Shown in pieces: positions 43,917-52,338 of a stretch of 64,000 bases of DNA. The notes beneath the pieces were generated by a model, which had not been told where the DNA came from, did not search any database, and was given only the letters and a program-made list of their open reading frames with translations. A program made the position numbers and the translations under genes. The stretch spans positions 1 to 64,000 of the forward strand of contig NZ_QUJB01000012.1 of the NCBI RefSeq assembly GCF_003480435.1, read 5' to 3'. Source of the DNA: Clostridium sp. AM30-24 (GTDB lineage: Bacteria > Bacillota > Clostridia > Lachnospirales > Lachnospiraceae). How positions within the stretch are numbered: the stretch's first letter is position 1; each line of letters opens with the position of its first letter.

Positions 43917-44591
43917 TTACTCGCTGATTTTTCCCTTTTTATAAAGTGCCAGAGAGTAGATCACCGACAAAATGATCACACCGACCATAATATAGCTCTG
44001 GTTTGAGGAGAACACCTTGCGGCCGATCACTAAGATTGCGATGATCGGAAGCGCAATCGGAATGATGGCCTGCTTCGGGGCCTTTAAGATGAACGGGAAC
44101 AACAGGGCACCCATAAGTGCCGGAACCATGTTCTGGAATGCCGGCTGTAAGAACGCATTGTTGTAGATCGGCTCAAAGAGCGGAGCTAAGAACAGCATTC
44201 CCAGGAATACAATGGCTGTTGTCACGAATGTGGATGCCGCAACGGCGATGATCGCAACGACATCGGCGCGGTCGCTTCCGGCTGTGTATCCTGCAACTTC
44301 CATAGCGTTGACCGCCGCCGGGACCTTCATATTGCTGACATTACCGGTAACGCAGGACATGTAGAGCGCGCCGCTTCCGATGATCGGCATGAAGGACAGG
44401 TTCTCACAGATACCGCTGATGCTGAATGTCAGTAGAAGCGGGATCGCATTTTTCAGAATTTCCGGAATATTCATGGAAATTCCATTTACTGCGGCAAGTC
44501 CGAAAGGAACCGCCATGAAGCTGATCAAGGCACAGACAACTGTGATTCTTCCGAGTCTGTGGATCTTATTATAAAAGCTGTTTTCTTTCAT
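43917..44591 (-). CDS. Small multi-pass membrane protein, partner of the DUF5058-like protein
   Basis: A 224-residue protein with about six or seven hydrophobic segments and a short basic N-terminus (MKENSFYNKIHRLGR). Distinctive polar stretches are PIIGSGALYMSCVTGNVSNM and GYTAGSDRADVV. I do not recognise a standard transporter family. It lies 12 nt downstream of the 237-residue membrane gene and upstream of the AbgB-like gene, so it is very probably one half of a two-protein permease for the enzyme's substrate. AGGAGGAAAATGAT precedes the ATG. Confidence 0.75.
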   Translation of the reverse strand: MKENSFYNKIHRLGRITVVCALISFMAVPFGLAAVNGISMNIPEILKNAIPLLLTFSISGICENLSFMPIIGSGALYMSCVTGNVSNMKVPAAVNAMEVAGYTAGSDRADVVAIIAVAASTFVTTAIVFLGMLFLAPLFEPIYNNAFLQPAFQNMVPALMGALLFPFILKAPKQAIIPIALPIIAILVIGRKVFSSNQSYIMVGVIILSVIYSLALYKKGKISE

Positions 44592-44603
44592 ATCATTTTC
44601 CTC

Positions 44604-45317
44604 CTAGATAAACAGATTCGCTACACATGCGCCAAGCATTCCAACGATCATGCTGAGCGGGAACGCGAACTCTTTCAGCTTCTTATGGTTCGCCGCAAAC
44701 TTGTTTACGAAGATCGATGTGATACCTGCAACCAGGATCGCTGCTACCGCCGGGATATTCGCGATGTTTGTGAAATGCGGAGCTGCCATGGTTCCGTAGA
44801 GACCGAGGAACATTGCTGTCGTGATGATCGGAACGAGCTTCGCGTTGCTGTTCTTGATGGACTCGACTTTCTTATCGTACGCCTTTAAGAAGAAAACATT
44901 GAAAATATTTCCGCCAAGAATTCCAATTGTTACAACAAACAAAATAAACACAAAAGTATCAGCCGGGATGTCCGGGACGGTGATGGATTCCAGGCCCAGC
45001 GCCTCTGCCGCCATATTCGCGACCATGGTCTCATATGCTGCGGAACCTACAACGCTTAAGCGGAGCCACGGGAAATAACGGCCCAGGGACGGAACTAAGA
45101 GCAGGTAACTCACGATGATCGGGAGTGACGGGATAATAGAGAAGATCGCGCTGCTTCGTGCGGCTTCCTTCATTTCCTGGTCTGTCATGTTCAGTTCTTT
45201 TCCGCGTTTGAATGCCACGATCATAAAGATCACCGGCTGGAGAAGAACGATCAGGATGGTGATTCCACAGAGAATTGCCATCGTCGTACTGTTTGCTAAC
45301 TGCAGATGCGTACTCAT
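44604..45317 (-). CDS. DUF5058-like multi-pass membrane protein
   Basis: A 237-residue membrane protein with about six hydrophobic segments. A cytoplasmic-type loop (KRGKELNMTDQEMKEAARSS) resembles the coupling region of some permeases. GILGGNIFNVFFLKAYDKK is also distinctive. I believe this family is catalogued as DUF5058, but I cannot check. It is the first gene after the LysR-controlled intergenic region and is followed by a second small membrane protein and an AbgB-like hydrolase. The arrangement fits a two-subunit transporter that feeds an N-acyl amino-acid or peptide-like compound to the enzyme. Confidence 0.75.
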   Translation of the reverse strand: MSTHLQLANSTTMAILCGITILIVLLQPVIFMIVAFKRGKELNMTDQEMKEAARSSAIFSIIPSLPIIVSYLLLVPSLGRYFPWLRLSVVGSAAYETMVANMAAEALGLESITVPDIPADTFVFILFVVTIGILGGNIFNVFFLKAYDKKVESIKNSNAKLVPIITTAMFLGLYGTMAAPHFTNIANIPAVAAILVAGITSIFVNKFAANHKKLKEFAFPLSMIVGMLGACVANLFI

Positions 45318-45468
45318 AGTGATTCCTCCTTATGTATAGCCCGGAATGCAATAGTTACAGATCACTCGCCAGTTTCTATATCTGTTTGGTTTGACATATC
45401 CGGTTGATTGGTATATACTTGATTATACTATTTCTACAGAGTTTTACAAATTCCGCGTTTTCATCACG

Positions 45469-45488
45469 TTATAACTAAAACGTTATAA
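45469..45488. promoter_or_regulatory. Candidate LysR-type operator
   Basis: TTATAAC-TAAAAC-GTTATAA is a perfect 7-bp-arm inverted repeat with a 6-bp spacer. ACGTTATAA also occurs as a direct repeat. It lies between the divergent LysR gene and the membrane-protein/amidohydrolase operon, about 107 bp before the LysR start, a typical LysR site position. Confidence 0.7.
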
Positions 45489-45594
45489 GTCAGTATTTAT
45501 CCGGGCTGTGTTATATCCGTGATATTATAGATCATGTTCCCGGATTACATCCACAGGGCGGCTGGCTTTTATTTCAGAAAGGAGACCATCCCCT

Positions 45595-46584
45595 ATGAAT
45601 CTTCAGAACATGGAATACCTCATCGAGATCTCAAACTGCGGTTCCATCTCCGCCGCCGCGAAGCGCCTCTTCGTGACCCAGCCCTATCTCAGCAAGGTCC
45701 TCAGGGAGACGGAAAAAGAGTACGGGCTCACAATCTTTACCCGCGGAAAAAACGGAATTATCCCGACGGAATCCGGACGGCTCTTTCTCGACATGAGCCG
45801 GGATCTCATCGAGCACGCGAAACATTTTAAGACCACCTTTAAGGAACATTCGGAAGCTTACCGCCTGCGGGTCTCCTCCAGCAGCTGTTCCCACTCCAGC
45901 GATGCCTTTATCCGCATGGTGAACTCTCTTGCGGACACGCCGTTCCGTTTTTTCTACCGGGAAATGACCGGAAATGAAGTCATCGAGGATGTCTACACGA
46001 ACCGCGCCGACATCGGATTTATCATGTATCCGGCCCACAAAGCAGACAAGATCCAGGAAATTCTCACCTTCCGCCATCTGGAAGCGCGCCCGCTGTTCCA
46101 GTCCCCGACACAGTTTTTCTGCCGGGTAGGACATCCGATTCTAAAGGAACTGGATAACCTGACACCGGAAAAGCTGTACCAGTACAACTTCGTCCTCTAT
46201 CCAAGCGAGAGCACAAAGACCCGGGCCGCGGAGAGCGTTTACAATGACAAGACGCTGCAGCTCATCAACTGGAACAAGATCTCCCAGGTCATCTATGTCA
46301 ACAGCCGCGCCCTGCTCCACAACGTGATCCAGCGCTCCGACTATCTCGGAATCGGATTGATCCCGATGCGGGAGCAGGTGGAAAACTATAATATCGTCTC
46401 ATTCCCGCTTCCGGACTGGATGCAGCCGGAAGCCGACCGGTACGGCGATTATATCAGTGCCTATATTTTCCAGAAAGGTATCCAGCTGCCGAAGGCCGCT
46501 AGGGCGTATATCACGTTTCTGGAGCAGTTTTATGGTCCGAATTCGGGGTATGAGGAAGAATGCTCTGAGAACAAAAACCTGTAG
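45595..46584 (+). CDS. LysR-family transcriptional regulator
   Basis: A 329-residue regulator. The N-terminal winged helix reads MEYLIEISNCGSISAAAKRL, then FVTQPYLSKVLRETEKEYG. A periplasmic-binding-like effector domain covers about 90-300. AAAGGAGACC lies upstream of the ATG. It is divergent from the DUF5058-like/AbgB-like operon, which it probably controls in response to the transported compound or its product. The effector cannot be read from the sequence. Confidence 0.93.
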   Translation: MNLQNMEYLIEISNCGSISAAAKRLFVTQPYLSKVLRETEKEYGLTIFTRGKNGIIPTESGRLFLDMSRDLIEHAKHFKTTFKEHSEAYRLRVSSSSCSHSSDAFIRMVNSLADTPFRFFYREMTGNEVIEDVYTNRADIGFIMYPAHKADKIQEILTFRHLEARPLFQSPTQFFCRVGHPILKELDNLTPEKLYQYNFVLYPSESTKTRAAESVYNDKTLQLINWNKISQVIYVNSRALLHNVIQRSDYLGIGLIPMREQVENYNIVSFPLPDWMQPEADRYGDYISAYIFQKGIQLPKAARAYITFLEQFYGPNSGYEEECSENKNL

Positions 46585-46611
46585 AATTGTTTCGTTGAAA
46601 TCTGCAGGATC

Positions 46612-46749
46612 GCCGTTACTGCACACGGGTAGGAATTTTCTGAACTGAAAATTCCGTACAGTACAGTGGTGGTAGTGGATTTTGCCGATTTGGAATGCGA
46701 AGCATCGGCAAAATCCGTTACTGTTTGCGCAAGGCGTGAACAGTAACGG
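46612..46749. repeat. Compound palindromic element with three consecutive hairpins
   Basis: Three adjacent inverted repeats are visible. GGAATTTTC-TGAACT-GAAAATTCC spans 46632-46655. GGATTTTGCCGA pairs with TCGGCAAAATCC at 46677-46716. CCGTTACTGTT pairs with AACAGTAACGG at 46715-46749, with an inner TGCGC/GCGTG pairing. The first matches 29230-29253. The GTTACTG and GGATTTTgcc modules recur near 52339-52465. It lies just past the LysR stop. It looks like a non-coding mobile palindrome family, not a simple terminator. Confidence 0.7.
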
Positions 46750-46790
46750 ATCGCCCTTTAGGCGAGTTTCTAAAAAATACCCGGAAGCTA

Positions 46791-46841
46791 AAAAGCTCTC
46801 AGAAAAACTGCTTTTGATCTGCAGTCTCTCCGGGAGCTTTT
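46791..46841. terminator. Bidirectional terminator between lysR-type gene and phosphoglucomutase
   Basis: AAAAGCTCTC and GGGAGCTTTT bracket a loop of about 30 nt that can pair internally (ACTGC/GCAGT). A/T tails on both sides suit the converging genes. Confidence 0.75.
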
Positions 46842-46952
46842 CTATGTCCGCCCGGACGGCTGTTTTTTACACAGCCAGTCCAGACAATGCTTCATTTCAT
46901 ATCTTTCACAGCGTTCTGATATCCGCTGCCTTTATCCCCACATCCGGGAATC

Positions 46953-48689
46953 TTACATCATCTTATCCACCATGCCCATCAGCTCATCACCGACGGCTTT
47001 GGACTTCGCCTCAGCATCATCAAGGGAGGTTCCCTTGACGCCATAGTAGAATTTGATCTTCGGCTCAGTTCCGGACGGACGGATGCAGAGCCATGCGCCG
47101 TCGTTCATATCGTAGTAGAGAACATTGGACTCCGGAAGACCTGTCTCCTTTACTTCGCCTGTTGCGACATCTGTGATCGTGTTCTTCTTGTAATCACGGA
47201 TAGAAGTTACCTCATAGCCACCAAGCGCCTTCAGCGGGTTCTTGCGGAAGTTCTCCATGATCTCCTGGATCTTCGCAAGTCCCTCAATTCCCTTTAAGCC
47301 GATGGATTTTACGGTATCTTTGTAGTAGCCGTACTTCTCGTACATGGCAACCATCGCATCCCATAAGGTCATGCCCTTTTCCTTGTAGTAAGCGGCAGCC
47401 TCACAGAGGGCGGCAGTCGCGGAGATCGCGTCCTTATCACGGGCATATGTACCGATCAGGCAGCCGTAGCTCTCCTCCATACCGAACATGTAGGTTCCCT
47501 TGCCGGTTGTCTCTTCTTTTAAGATCTGCTGACCGATATATTTGAATCCTGTCAGGACCTCGACGAGCTTGCAGCCGTAATGTTTTGCAACGGCATCAAC
47601 CAGGTTTGTGGTAACGATGGACTTTACGACCTCGCCGTCAGCCGGGATCTTTCCTGCTGCCTGTTTCTGGCTTAACACATAGTCACATAACAGGGAGCCG
47701 GACATATTTCCGGTCAGCGGGATATATTCGCCGGACTTTGTATCTTTTACATAGACGCCGAGACGGTCAGCATCCGGGTCTGTGGCGAGAACGAGGTCCG
47801 CGTTCTTTTCTTTTGCAAGCTTTAATCCGAGTTCAAATGCCTCAGCAGCTTCCGGGTTCGGGTAGCTGACGGTCGGGAAATCGCCGTTCGGAAGCTCCTG
47901 CTCCGGAACCACATAGACATTCTCAAAGCCGATCTCTTTCATCACGCGGCGGGCCGGGATATTTCCGGTTCCATGAAGCGGAGTGTAAATGATCGTGATG
48001 TCTTTCTGCATGCGGTTGATCGCTTCCTGGTTAACGACCTGTGCTTTTACCTGGGCGATATATTTGTCATCGATCTCTTTTCCGATAACCTGGAATTTTC
48101 CGCTCTTTAAAGCTTCTTCTTCCGTCGTTGTCTTAACGGTAGAAAGATCTTCGATTGCAAGAACTTCGGCTGTCACACCTTTGTCGTGCGGCGGTGTGAA
48201 CTGCGCGCCGTCCTCCCAGTATACTTTATATCCGTTATATTCCGGCGGGTTATGGCTTGCGGTGATGTTGATACCGGCAATGCAGCCTAACTCGCGGACT
48301 GCGAAGGACAGCTCCGGTGTCGGGCGAAGGGATTCAAATTTATACGCCTTAATGCCGTTTGCAGCCAGAGTCATTGCCGCCTCCATGGCAAATTCCGGGG
48401 ACATATGGCGGGAATCGAAAGCGATCGCAACGCCCTTGTCGGCTCCACCCTGTTTGATAATATAGTTCGCAAGTCCCTGAGTCGCGCGGCGGACTGTATA
48501 GATATTCATACGGTTGATTCCGGCACCGATGATCCCGCGGAGTCCCGCAGTACCAAATTCCAGATCCATATAGAAACGTTCCTTGATTTCGTTTTCATCG
48601 TTCGCAATTGCCCGAAGCTCTTCTTTCGTCTTATCGTCAAAGTACGGATTGGCAAGCCATTCCTGGTAGATCTTCATGTAATCCTTCAT
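46953..48689 (-). CDS. pgcA: Phosphoglucomutase / phosphohexomutase
   Basis: A 578-residue alpha-D-phosphohexomutase that interconverts glucose 1-phosphate and glucose 6-phosphate for glycogen and envelope sugar synthesis. The phosphoserine loop is NITASHNPPEYNGYKVYWED, the metal loop is LVLATDPDADRLGVYVKD, the sugar-binding loop is MFGMEESYGCLIG, and the C-terminal phosphate site is WLCIRPSGTEPKIKFYYG. All four motifs are intact. The ATG at 48689 follows GGGGAGTCAAAAC; longer upstream readings lack a ribosome binding site. It appears monocistronic. Confidence 0.95.
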   Translation of the reverse strand: MKDYMKIYQEWLANPYFDDKTKEELRAIANDENEIKERFYMDLEFGTAGLRGIIGAGINRMNIYTVRRATQGLANYIIKQGGADKGVAIAFDSRHMSPEFAMEAAMTLAANGIKAYKFESLRPTPELSFAVRELGCIAGINITASHNPPEYNGYKVYWEDGAQFTPPHDKGVTAEVLAIEDLSTVKTTTEEEALKSGKFQVIGKEIDDKYIAQVKAQVVNQEAINRMQKDITIIYTPLHGTGNIPARRVMKEIGFENVYVVPEQELPNGDFPTVSYPNPEAAEAFELGLKLAKEKNADLVLATDPDADRLGVYVKDTKSGEYIPLTGNMSGSLLCDYVLSQKQAAGKIPADGEVVKSIVTTNLVDAVAKHYGCKLVEVLTGFKYIGQQILKEETTGKGTYMFGMEESYGCLIGTYARDKDAISATAALCEAAAYYKEKGMTLWDAMVAMYEKYGYYKDTVKSIGLKGIEGLAKIQEIMENFRKNPLKALGGYEVTSIRDYKKNTITDVATGEVKETGLPESNVLYYDMNDGAWLCIRPSGTEPKIKFYYGVKGTSLDDAEAKSKAVGDELMGMVDKMM

Positions 48690-48821
48690 GTTTTGACTCC
48701 CCTCATGCATTATTTTCCGGGGCGGAAAATATAATTCCAGCCACCTGTAAGATAGGTTCATTATATTACATTTCTAATGAAAAATAAAGTTATTTCCATA
48801 TCCCGTTTCCTGATAATCTTC

Positions 48822-48850
48822 TTGTTTTAACCTCAAAAACCTTTTATAAT
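48822..48850 (+). promoter_or_regulatory. Promoter of the acyl-CoA transferase homologue
   Basis: TTGTTT (48822-48827), 17-bp spacer, TATAAT (48845-48850), 60 nt before the start codon. A second ATTATAAT lies just before the ribosome binding site. Confidence 0.6.
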
Positions 48851-48909
48851 GAACCTGTGTGGTGCAATTCATATTTCGTAAAAAAATATTATAATGAGTG
48901 AGGATTTAT

Positions 48910-50232
48910 ATGGAAAATTACAAGAGTAAGATCGTAACTGCGGAAGCTGCCATTGCGGCAGCCGTAAAAGATGGCGACTGGGTCGATTATGGATTCGGCG
49001 GCGGATTCCCGGAACTTCTTGATAAAGCACTTGCTGCAAGAAAAGGGCATTTGAGGGATGTTAAGATCCGCGGCGGTCTCGTGATCCGTCCGCGCATCGA
49101 GGTCGTTGAGGCTGACCCGGAACAGGAAAGCTTCTCCTACTACAGCTGGCATATCGGTGACTACGAACGAAAACTCCAGACCCGCGGTCTCGTAAAATTC
49201 ATGCCTGTGGTACTCCGCCTTCTCCCGACGCTCTATCGCCAGCGCTATATCCGGACAGATGTTGCCTTCGTCCCGGTATCCGCACCGGATGAGAACGGCT
49301 ACTGCGGTCTCGGCATCTCAAACTTCGCATGGAGAACCATGTTTGAGAGTGCAAGAACTGTGATCTTTGAGATCAATGAACATTATCCGAAGCTTCAGGG
49401 TGTTGACGGTTCCCACCGTGTCCATCTCTCCGAGGCGGATTATATCGTAGAGGGCGCTCATGAGCCGCTTCCGGTAAGAACTTACAAAGCTCCGTCTGAG
49501 ACAGATATCCAGATCGCAAAGCTCGTCGTAAACGAGATTCCGGACGGCGCGGTTCTCTCTCTCGGTGTCGGCGGCGTTCCGTTCACCGTTGCGAATATGC
49601 TGGCGGAATCCGATCTCAGGGATCTCGGCTGCCATACCGGAACCATCAGCGACGCCTACTTAAACCTCTGGAAAGCAGGAAAGCTCACAAATGCAAAAAA
49701 AGAATTTGACACCGGTCTCTCCACCTGGAATCTCGCGATGGGATCTCAGGAATTCTATGACTGGATCTCTGAAAATCCGAAGCTTTTCCACCCGGCTGAC
49801 CTCGATTATGTCCATGATCCGCAGCGCATCGGAACCATGAAGAATGTCATCAGCATCAATGGCGGCGTGCAGCTTGACCTGATGGGTCAGGAGAATGCTG
49901 AGTCCGCGGGAACCCGCCAGCTCTCCGGCATCGGCGGTCAGATGGACTTTCTTGAGGGTGCCTACCGTTCCGTTGGAGGAAAGGGATACATCTGCATCAA
50001 CTCCGCAAGAAAGGCAAAGGACGGCACCTTAAAGTCCAACATCGTCCCGTTCATTCCGGGCGGCTCCACTGTCTCCGCACCGCGTACCATGATCCAGAGC
50101 GTTGCGACCGAGTACGGTATTGCGAACCTCTCCGGAAAGACCTTAAGAGAGCGCGCCGAGGCCATGATCGCGATCGCGCACCCGGATTTCAGGGATGAAC
50201 TGGAACAGTATGCGAAAGAGGCGTTTCACTAA
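48910..50232 (+). CDS. Acetyl-CoA hydrolase/transferase-family protein (butyryl-CoA:acetate CoA-transferase-like)
   Basis: A 440-residue protein of the class I CoA-transferase family related to butyryl-CoA:acetate and 4-hydroxybutyrate CoA-transferases. It shows VDYGFGGGFPELLDKAL, FVPVSAPDENGYCGLGISN, LSLGVGGVPFTVANMLAESD, and the C-terminal SINGGVQLDLMGQ and GIGGQMDFLEGAYRSVGGKG. At the position where active enzymes have the catalytic Glu (HTE or HSE), this protein reads HTGTISDAY, with Gly244. It may be a divergent transferase using another residue, or it may have lost transferase activity. I use the ATG at 48910 (AGGATTTAT upstream) in preference to the in-frame GTG at 48898. It is monocistronic. 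Confidence 0.85.
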   Translation: MENYKSKIVTAEAAIAAAVKDGDWVDYGFGGGFPELLDKALAARKGHLRDVKIRGGLVIRPRIEVVEADPEQESFSYYSWHIGDYERKLQTRGLVKFMPVVLRLLPTLYRQRYIRTDVAFVPVSAPDENGYCGLGISNFAWRTMFESARTVIFEINEHYPKLQGVDGSHRVHLSEADYIVEGAHEPLPVRTYKAPSETDIQIAKLVVNEIPDGAVLSLGVGGVPFTVANMLAESDLRDLGCHTGTISDAYLNLWKAGKLTNAKKEFDTGLSTWNLAMGSQEFYDWISENPKLFHPADLDYVHDPQRIGTMKNVISINGGVQLDLMGQENAESAGTRQLSGIGGQMDFLEGAYRSVGGKGYICINSARKAKDGTLKSNIVPFIPGGSTVSAPRTMIQSVATEYGIANLSGKTLRERAEAMIAIAHPDFRDELEQYAKEAFH

Positions 50233-50255
50233 AAAATAAAAAGTTCCATATTGAA

Positions 50256-50312
50256 AAAATCTGCGGCAGAATCCGATGATATTCCACTCACCGGATTTCT
50301 GCCGCAGATTTT
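50256..50312 (+). terminator. Terminator of the acyl-CoA transferase homologue
   Basis: AAAATCTGCGGCAGAATCCG pairs with CCGGATTTCTGCCGCAGATTTT (about 19 bp, one offset) around a ~15-nt loop, followed by an A/T-rich tail. Confidence 0.92.
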
Positions 50313-50405
50313 ATCTCATCCATATAAGACTCCTGCCTCATTGACAAGGATCTACCTAATCCATTACAGACGTTTTTTCTGTGTATCCTAAAACTTCTCA
50401 TCCCT

Positions 50406-50466
50406 GCACAAGATGTCAAAATCCTGCATGAGTTGTACTTTCAGCATAGTAAAACTTTGTTATAAT
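50406..50466 (+). promoter_or_regulatory. Direct-repeat activator site and promoter of the GHKL kinase gene
   Basis: GCACAAGATGTC (50406-50417) and GCATGAGTTGTA (50426-50437) are imperfect direct repeats with a 20-bp period. TATAAT lies at 50461-50466 with no good -35 box. Two direct repeats about two helical turns apart upstream of a weak promoter are typical of LytTR-type response regulators. A closely matching pair is at 58617-58648. Confidence 0.55.
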
Positions 50467-50499
50467 GGATCATATAGAAACGAGAGGAGATTGTTGAGT

Positions 50500-51834
50500 A
50501 TGAACAGCCCATTCTGGTCCCTTGTCATGCGGAATTTTCTGGAATTTTTTTCAATGGTGCCCTGTGCGGTTCTCTGCTTTCTTCCGGTTCAGGACCGGCT
50601 CCGCCAAAAACCGCTGAATATTTTTCTCACCGGTATCCCGCTCTCGATCCTCTGGGCTTTCGCCGGAGGCCTCGTCTGCACAGACTTCGGGATTTCCATG
50701 GACTTCTGGATCCTGCCGTCCTTTATCCTGTTTGCAGTATTCTTCCATCGGGTCTGTGATCTCGCCCTCTGGAAGCCGTTCAGTATCCTGACCGCCGTCT
50801 GCGCGGTCTTCTCCTGTATCACAAACCTGACACTCGTCGCAGATGCCCTCATTGACCGGGCGAACACCTCCGGTCTGTTCACGCTTCCGGGCGCGGGGAT
50901 CCACCTGCTGCTCTCCGTTCTCATCGTGGCCATCGTATGGTATCCGGCAACTCATGCCGCGAAATGGCTGGTGGACGATATCGAAATGGCGAAGACCTGG
51001 TATATATTCTGGGTATTCCCGGCGGCCTTCTTCCTGCTGAACCGCCTGATCCGTCCGCGCTACTATGAGACACTCTACACGAACCGGGTCATGAAGTTTT
51101 ATCCGATTTTAATTCTGGCGCTCCTGACCTTCCTCCTGCTCTTCTATTTTATGTTCTACCTGATGGCAGCGGAGATGAACCAGAACACGAGACTTTTGAG
51201 GGAAAATGAGCTTCTGCAGCTCCAGAGTGCCCAGTACCGCAATCTCCAACGCTCCATCGATGAGACGCGGATCGCCCGCCATGATCTCCGTCAGCATCTC
51301 ACGGTGCTCTCGGGATACGCGGCGAACAAAGATCTTGACGCGATCTCAGACTATCTCGCTTCCTTCCGGAAACATATGATGCCGGAATGGCTGCCTGCTT
51401 ACTGTGAAAACCAGGCCGTCAACGCGATCCTTGGCTACTACGCTCAGATTGCAGAAAACGCCGGAACTGCTCTGGAGATCCAGGCACAGATGGAAAAGGA
51501 AATACCGGTCCCAGAACCGGAATTCTGCGTGCTTTTGGGAAATTTACTGGAAAACGCGGTGGACGCATGTCGGGAAAACAATGAAAGCGGCGCGATCAAG
51601 GTCCATATCCGCCAGACCGGCACCTCCCTCATAGCCATCACGGTGGACAATCCTTGCCGGAAACCGCCAGTTCTTGAAGGAAAGCGTTTTCTCTCCACAA
51701 AGCACAGTGGCCCCGGCATAGGCACACAGTCCATCCGGCTCATCGCTGAACGACACCGTGGAGATGCGCGTTTTGAATGGAAGAACGGAATGTTCTACGC
51801 ATCGGTGATCTTAATTCCGTCTGCAGAATCATGA
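50500..51834 (+). CDS. Orphan GHKL-type sensor histidine kinase (AgrC/ComD-like)
   Basis: A 444-residue membrane kinase. Residues 1-225 contain about six hydrophobic segments, ending in YPILILALLTFLLLFYFMFY. A short coiled coil follows. The DHp-like segment is ETRIARHDLRQHLTVLSG with the predicted phospho-accepting His261. The GHKL ATPase domain has VLLGNLLENAVDACRENNES (N box) and KHSGPGIGTQSIRLIAERH (G boxes). The type typically pairs with LytTR response regulators and senses peptides. No response-regulator gene is in the window. AGGAGA lies about 9 nt before the ATG at 50500. An orphan T-box leader follows on the same strand. Confidence 0.88.
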   Translation: MNSPFWSLVMRNFLEFFSMVPCAVLCFLPVQDRLRQKPLNIFLTGIPLSILWAFAGGLVCTDFGISMDFWILPSFILFAVFFHRVCDLALWKPFSILTAVCAVFSCITNLTLVADALIDRANTSGLFTLPGAGIHLLLSVLIVAIVWYPATHAAKWLVDDIEMAKTWYIFWVFPAAFFLLNRLIRPRYYETLYTNRVMKFYPILILALLTFLLLFYFMFYLMAAEMNQNTRLLRENELLQLQSAQYRNLQRSIDETRIARHDLRQHLTVLSGYAANKDLDAISDYLASFRKHMMPEWLPAYCENQAVNAILGYYAQIAENAGTALEIQAQMEKEIPVPEPEFCVLLGNLLENAVDACRENNESGAIKVHIRQTGTSLIAITVDNPCRKPPVLEGKRFLSTKHSGPGIGTQSIRLIAERHRGDARFEWKNGMFYASVILIPSAES

Positions 51835-51944
51835 TAGAAATAGCAAAATGTTTCCGGGCAATTTCGATCGTTCACTGTAATTTTTCAGACTTTTTTACTA
51901 TCTTACATTAAAGCAGTAAAATAATGCCGTAAAAAATCGAAATA

Positions 51945-52208
51945 CGCGTAGACGGAGAATAGTAGGCTGCAGGATTCCCCACAGAGAGCCGTGGTTGCTG
52001 GGAGCACGGCGGGATGAAACAGTCCGAACTCGCTTCTGAGCGGTTCCGCTGAACTCGAACGGTAGGCGGAAACGGGTTCTCCCGTTACAGGGAAAGGGTA
52101 TCCGGCCGGTACCCTGTAAAGCAGCGTCTTCTATGGACGAATCAGAGTGGTAACGCGGTGAAAATCATCGTCTCTTCATGCAGCAATGCATGGGGAGATT
52201 TTTTTTCG
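51945..52208 (+). promoter_or_regulatory. T-box leader with leucine-type (CUC) specifier, no gene downstream
   Basis: The Stem I base has AGAA with UUCU and a specifier loop made of AGTA on the 5' side and GAA-CTC-GC on the 3' side, giving CUC (Leu). The apical part is AGAGAGCCGTGGTTGCTGGG. The T-box sequence AGAGTGGTAACGCGG lies at 52144-52158; its TGGT would pair with an ACCA tRNA end, which fits an A discriminator as in tRNA-Leu. The terminator TCTC-TTCATGCA-GCAA-TGCATGGGGAGA-TTTTTTTT ends it. No plus-strand gene follows before 58756; the next gene runs the other way. Confidence 0.85.
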
Positions 52209-52283
52209 CTTAAATATCGCATAAATGCCGGAAGTGAAGCGTATTATGGCTTCATTTCACACGAATTTCGATTGCAGAAAAAG

Positions 52284-52328
52284 AAAGATCCGCAGGTTCC
52301 CATTTTTAGGATCCTGCGGATCTTTTTT
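52284..52328. terminator. Strong bidirectional terminator after the T-box
   Basis: AAAGATCCGCAGG and CCTGCGGATCTTT form a 13-bp perfect stem with a 16-nt loop and T-runs on both strands. It would stop T-box read-through on the plus strand and surface-protein transcripts on the minus strand. Confidence 0.9.
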
Positions 52329-52338
52329 ACTTCATGTC

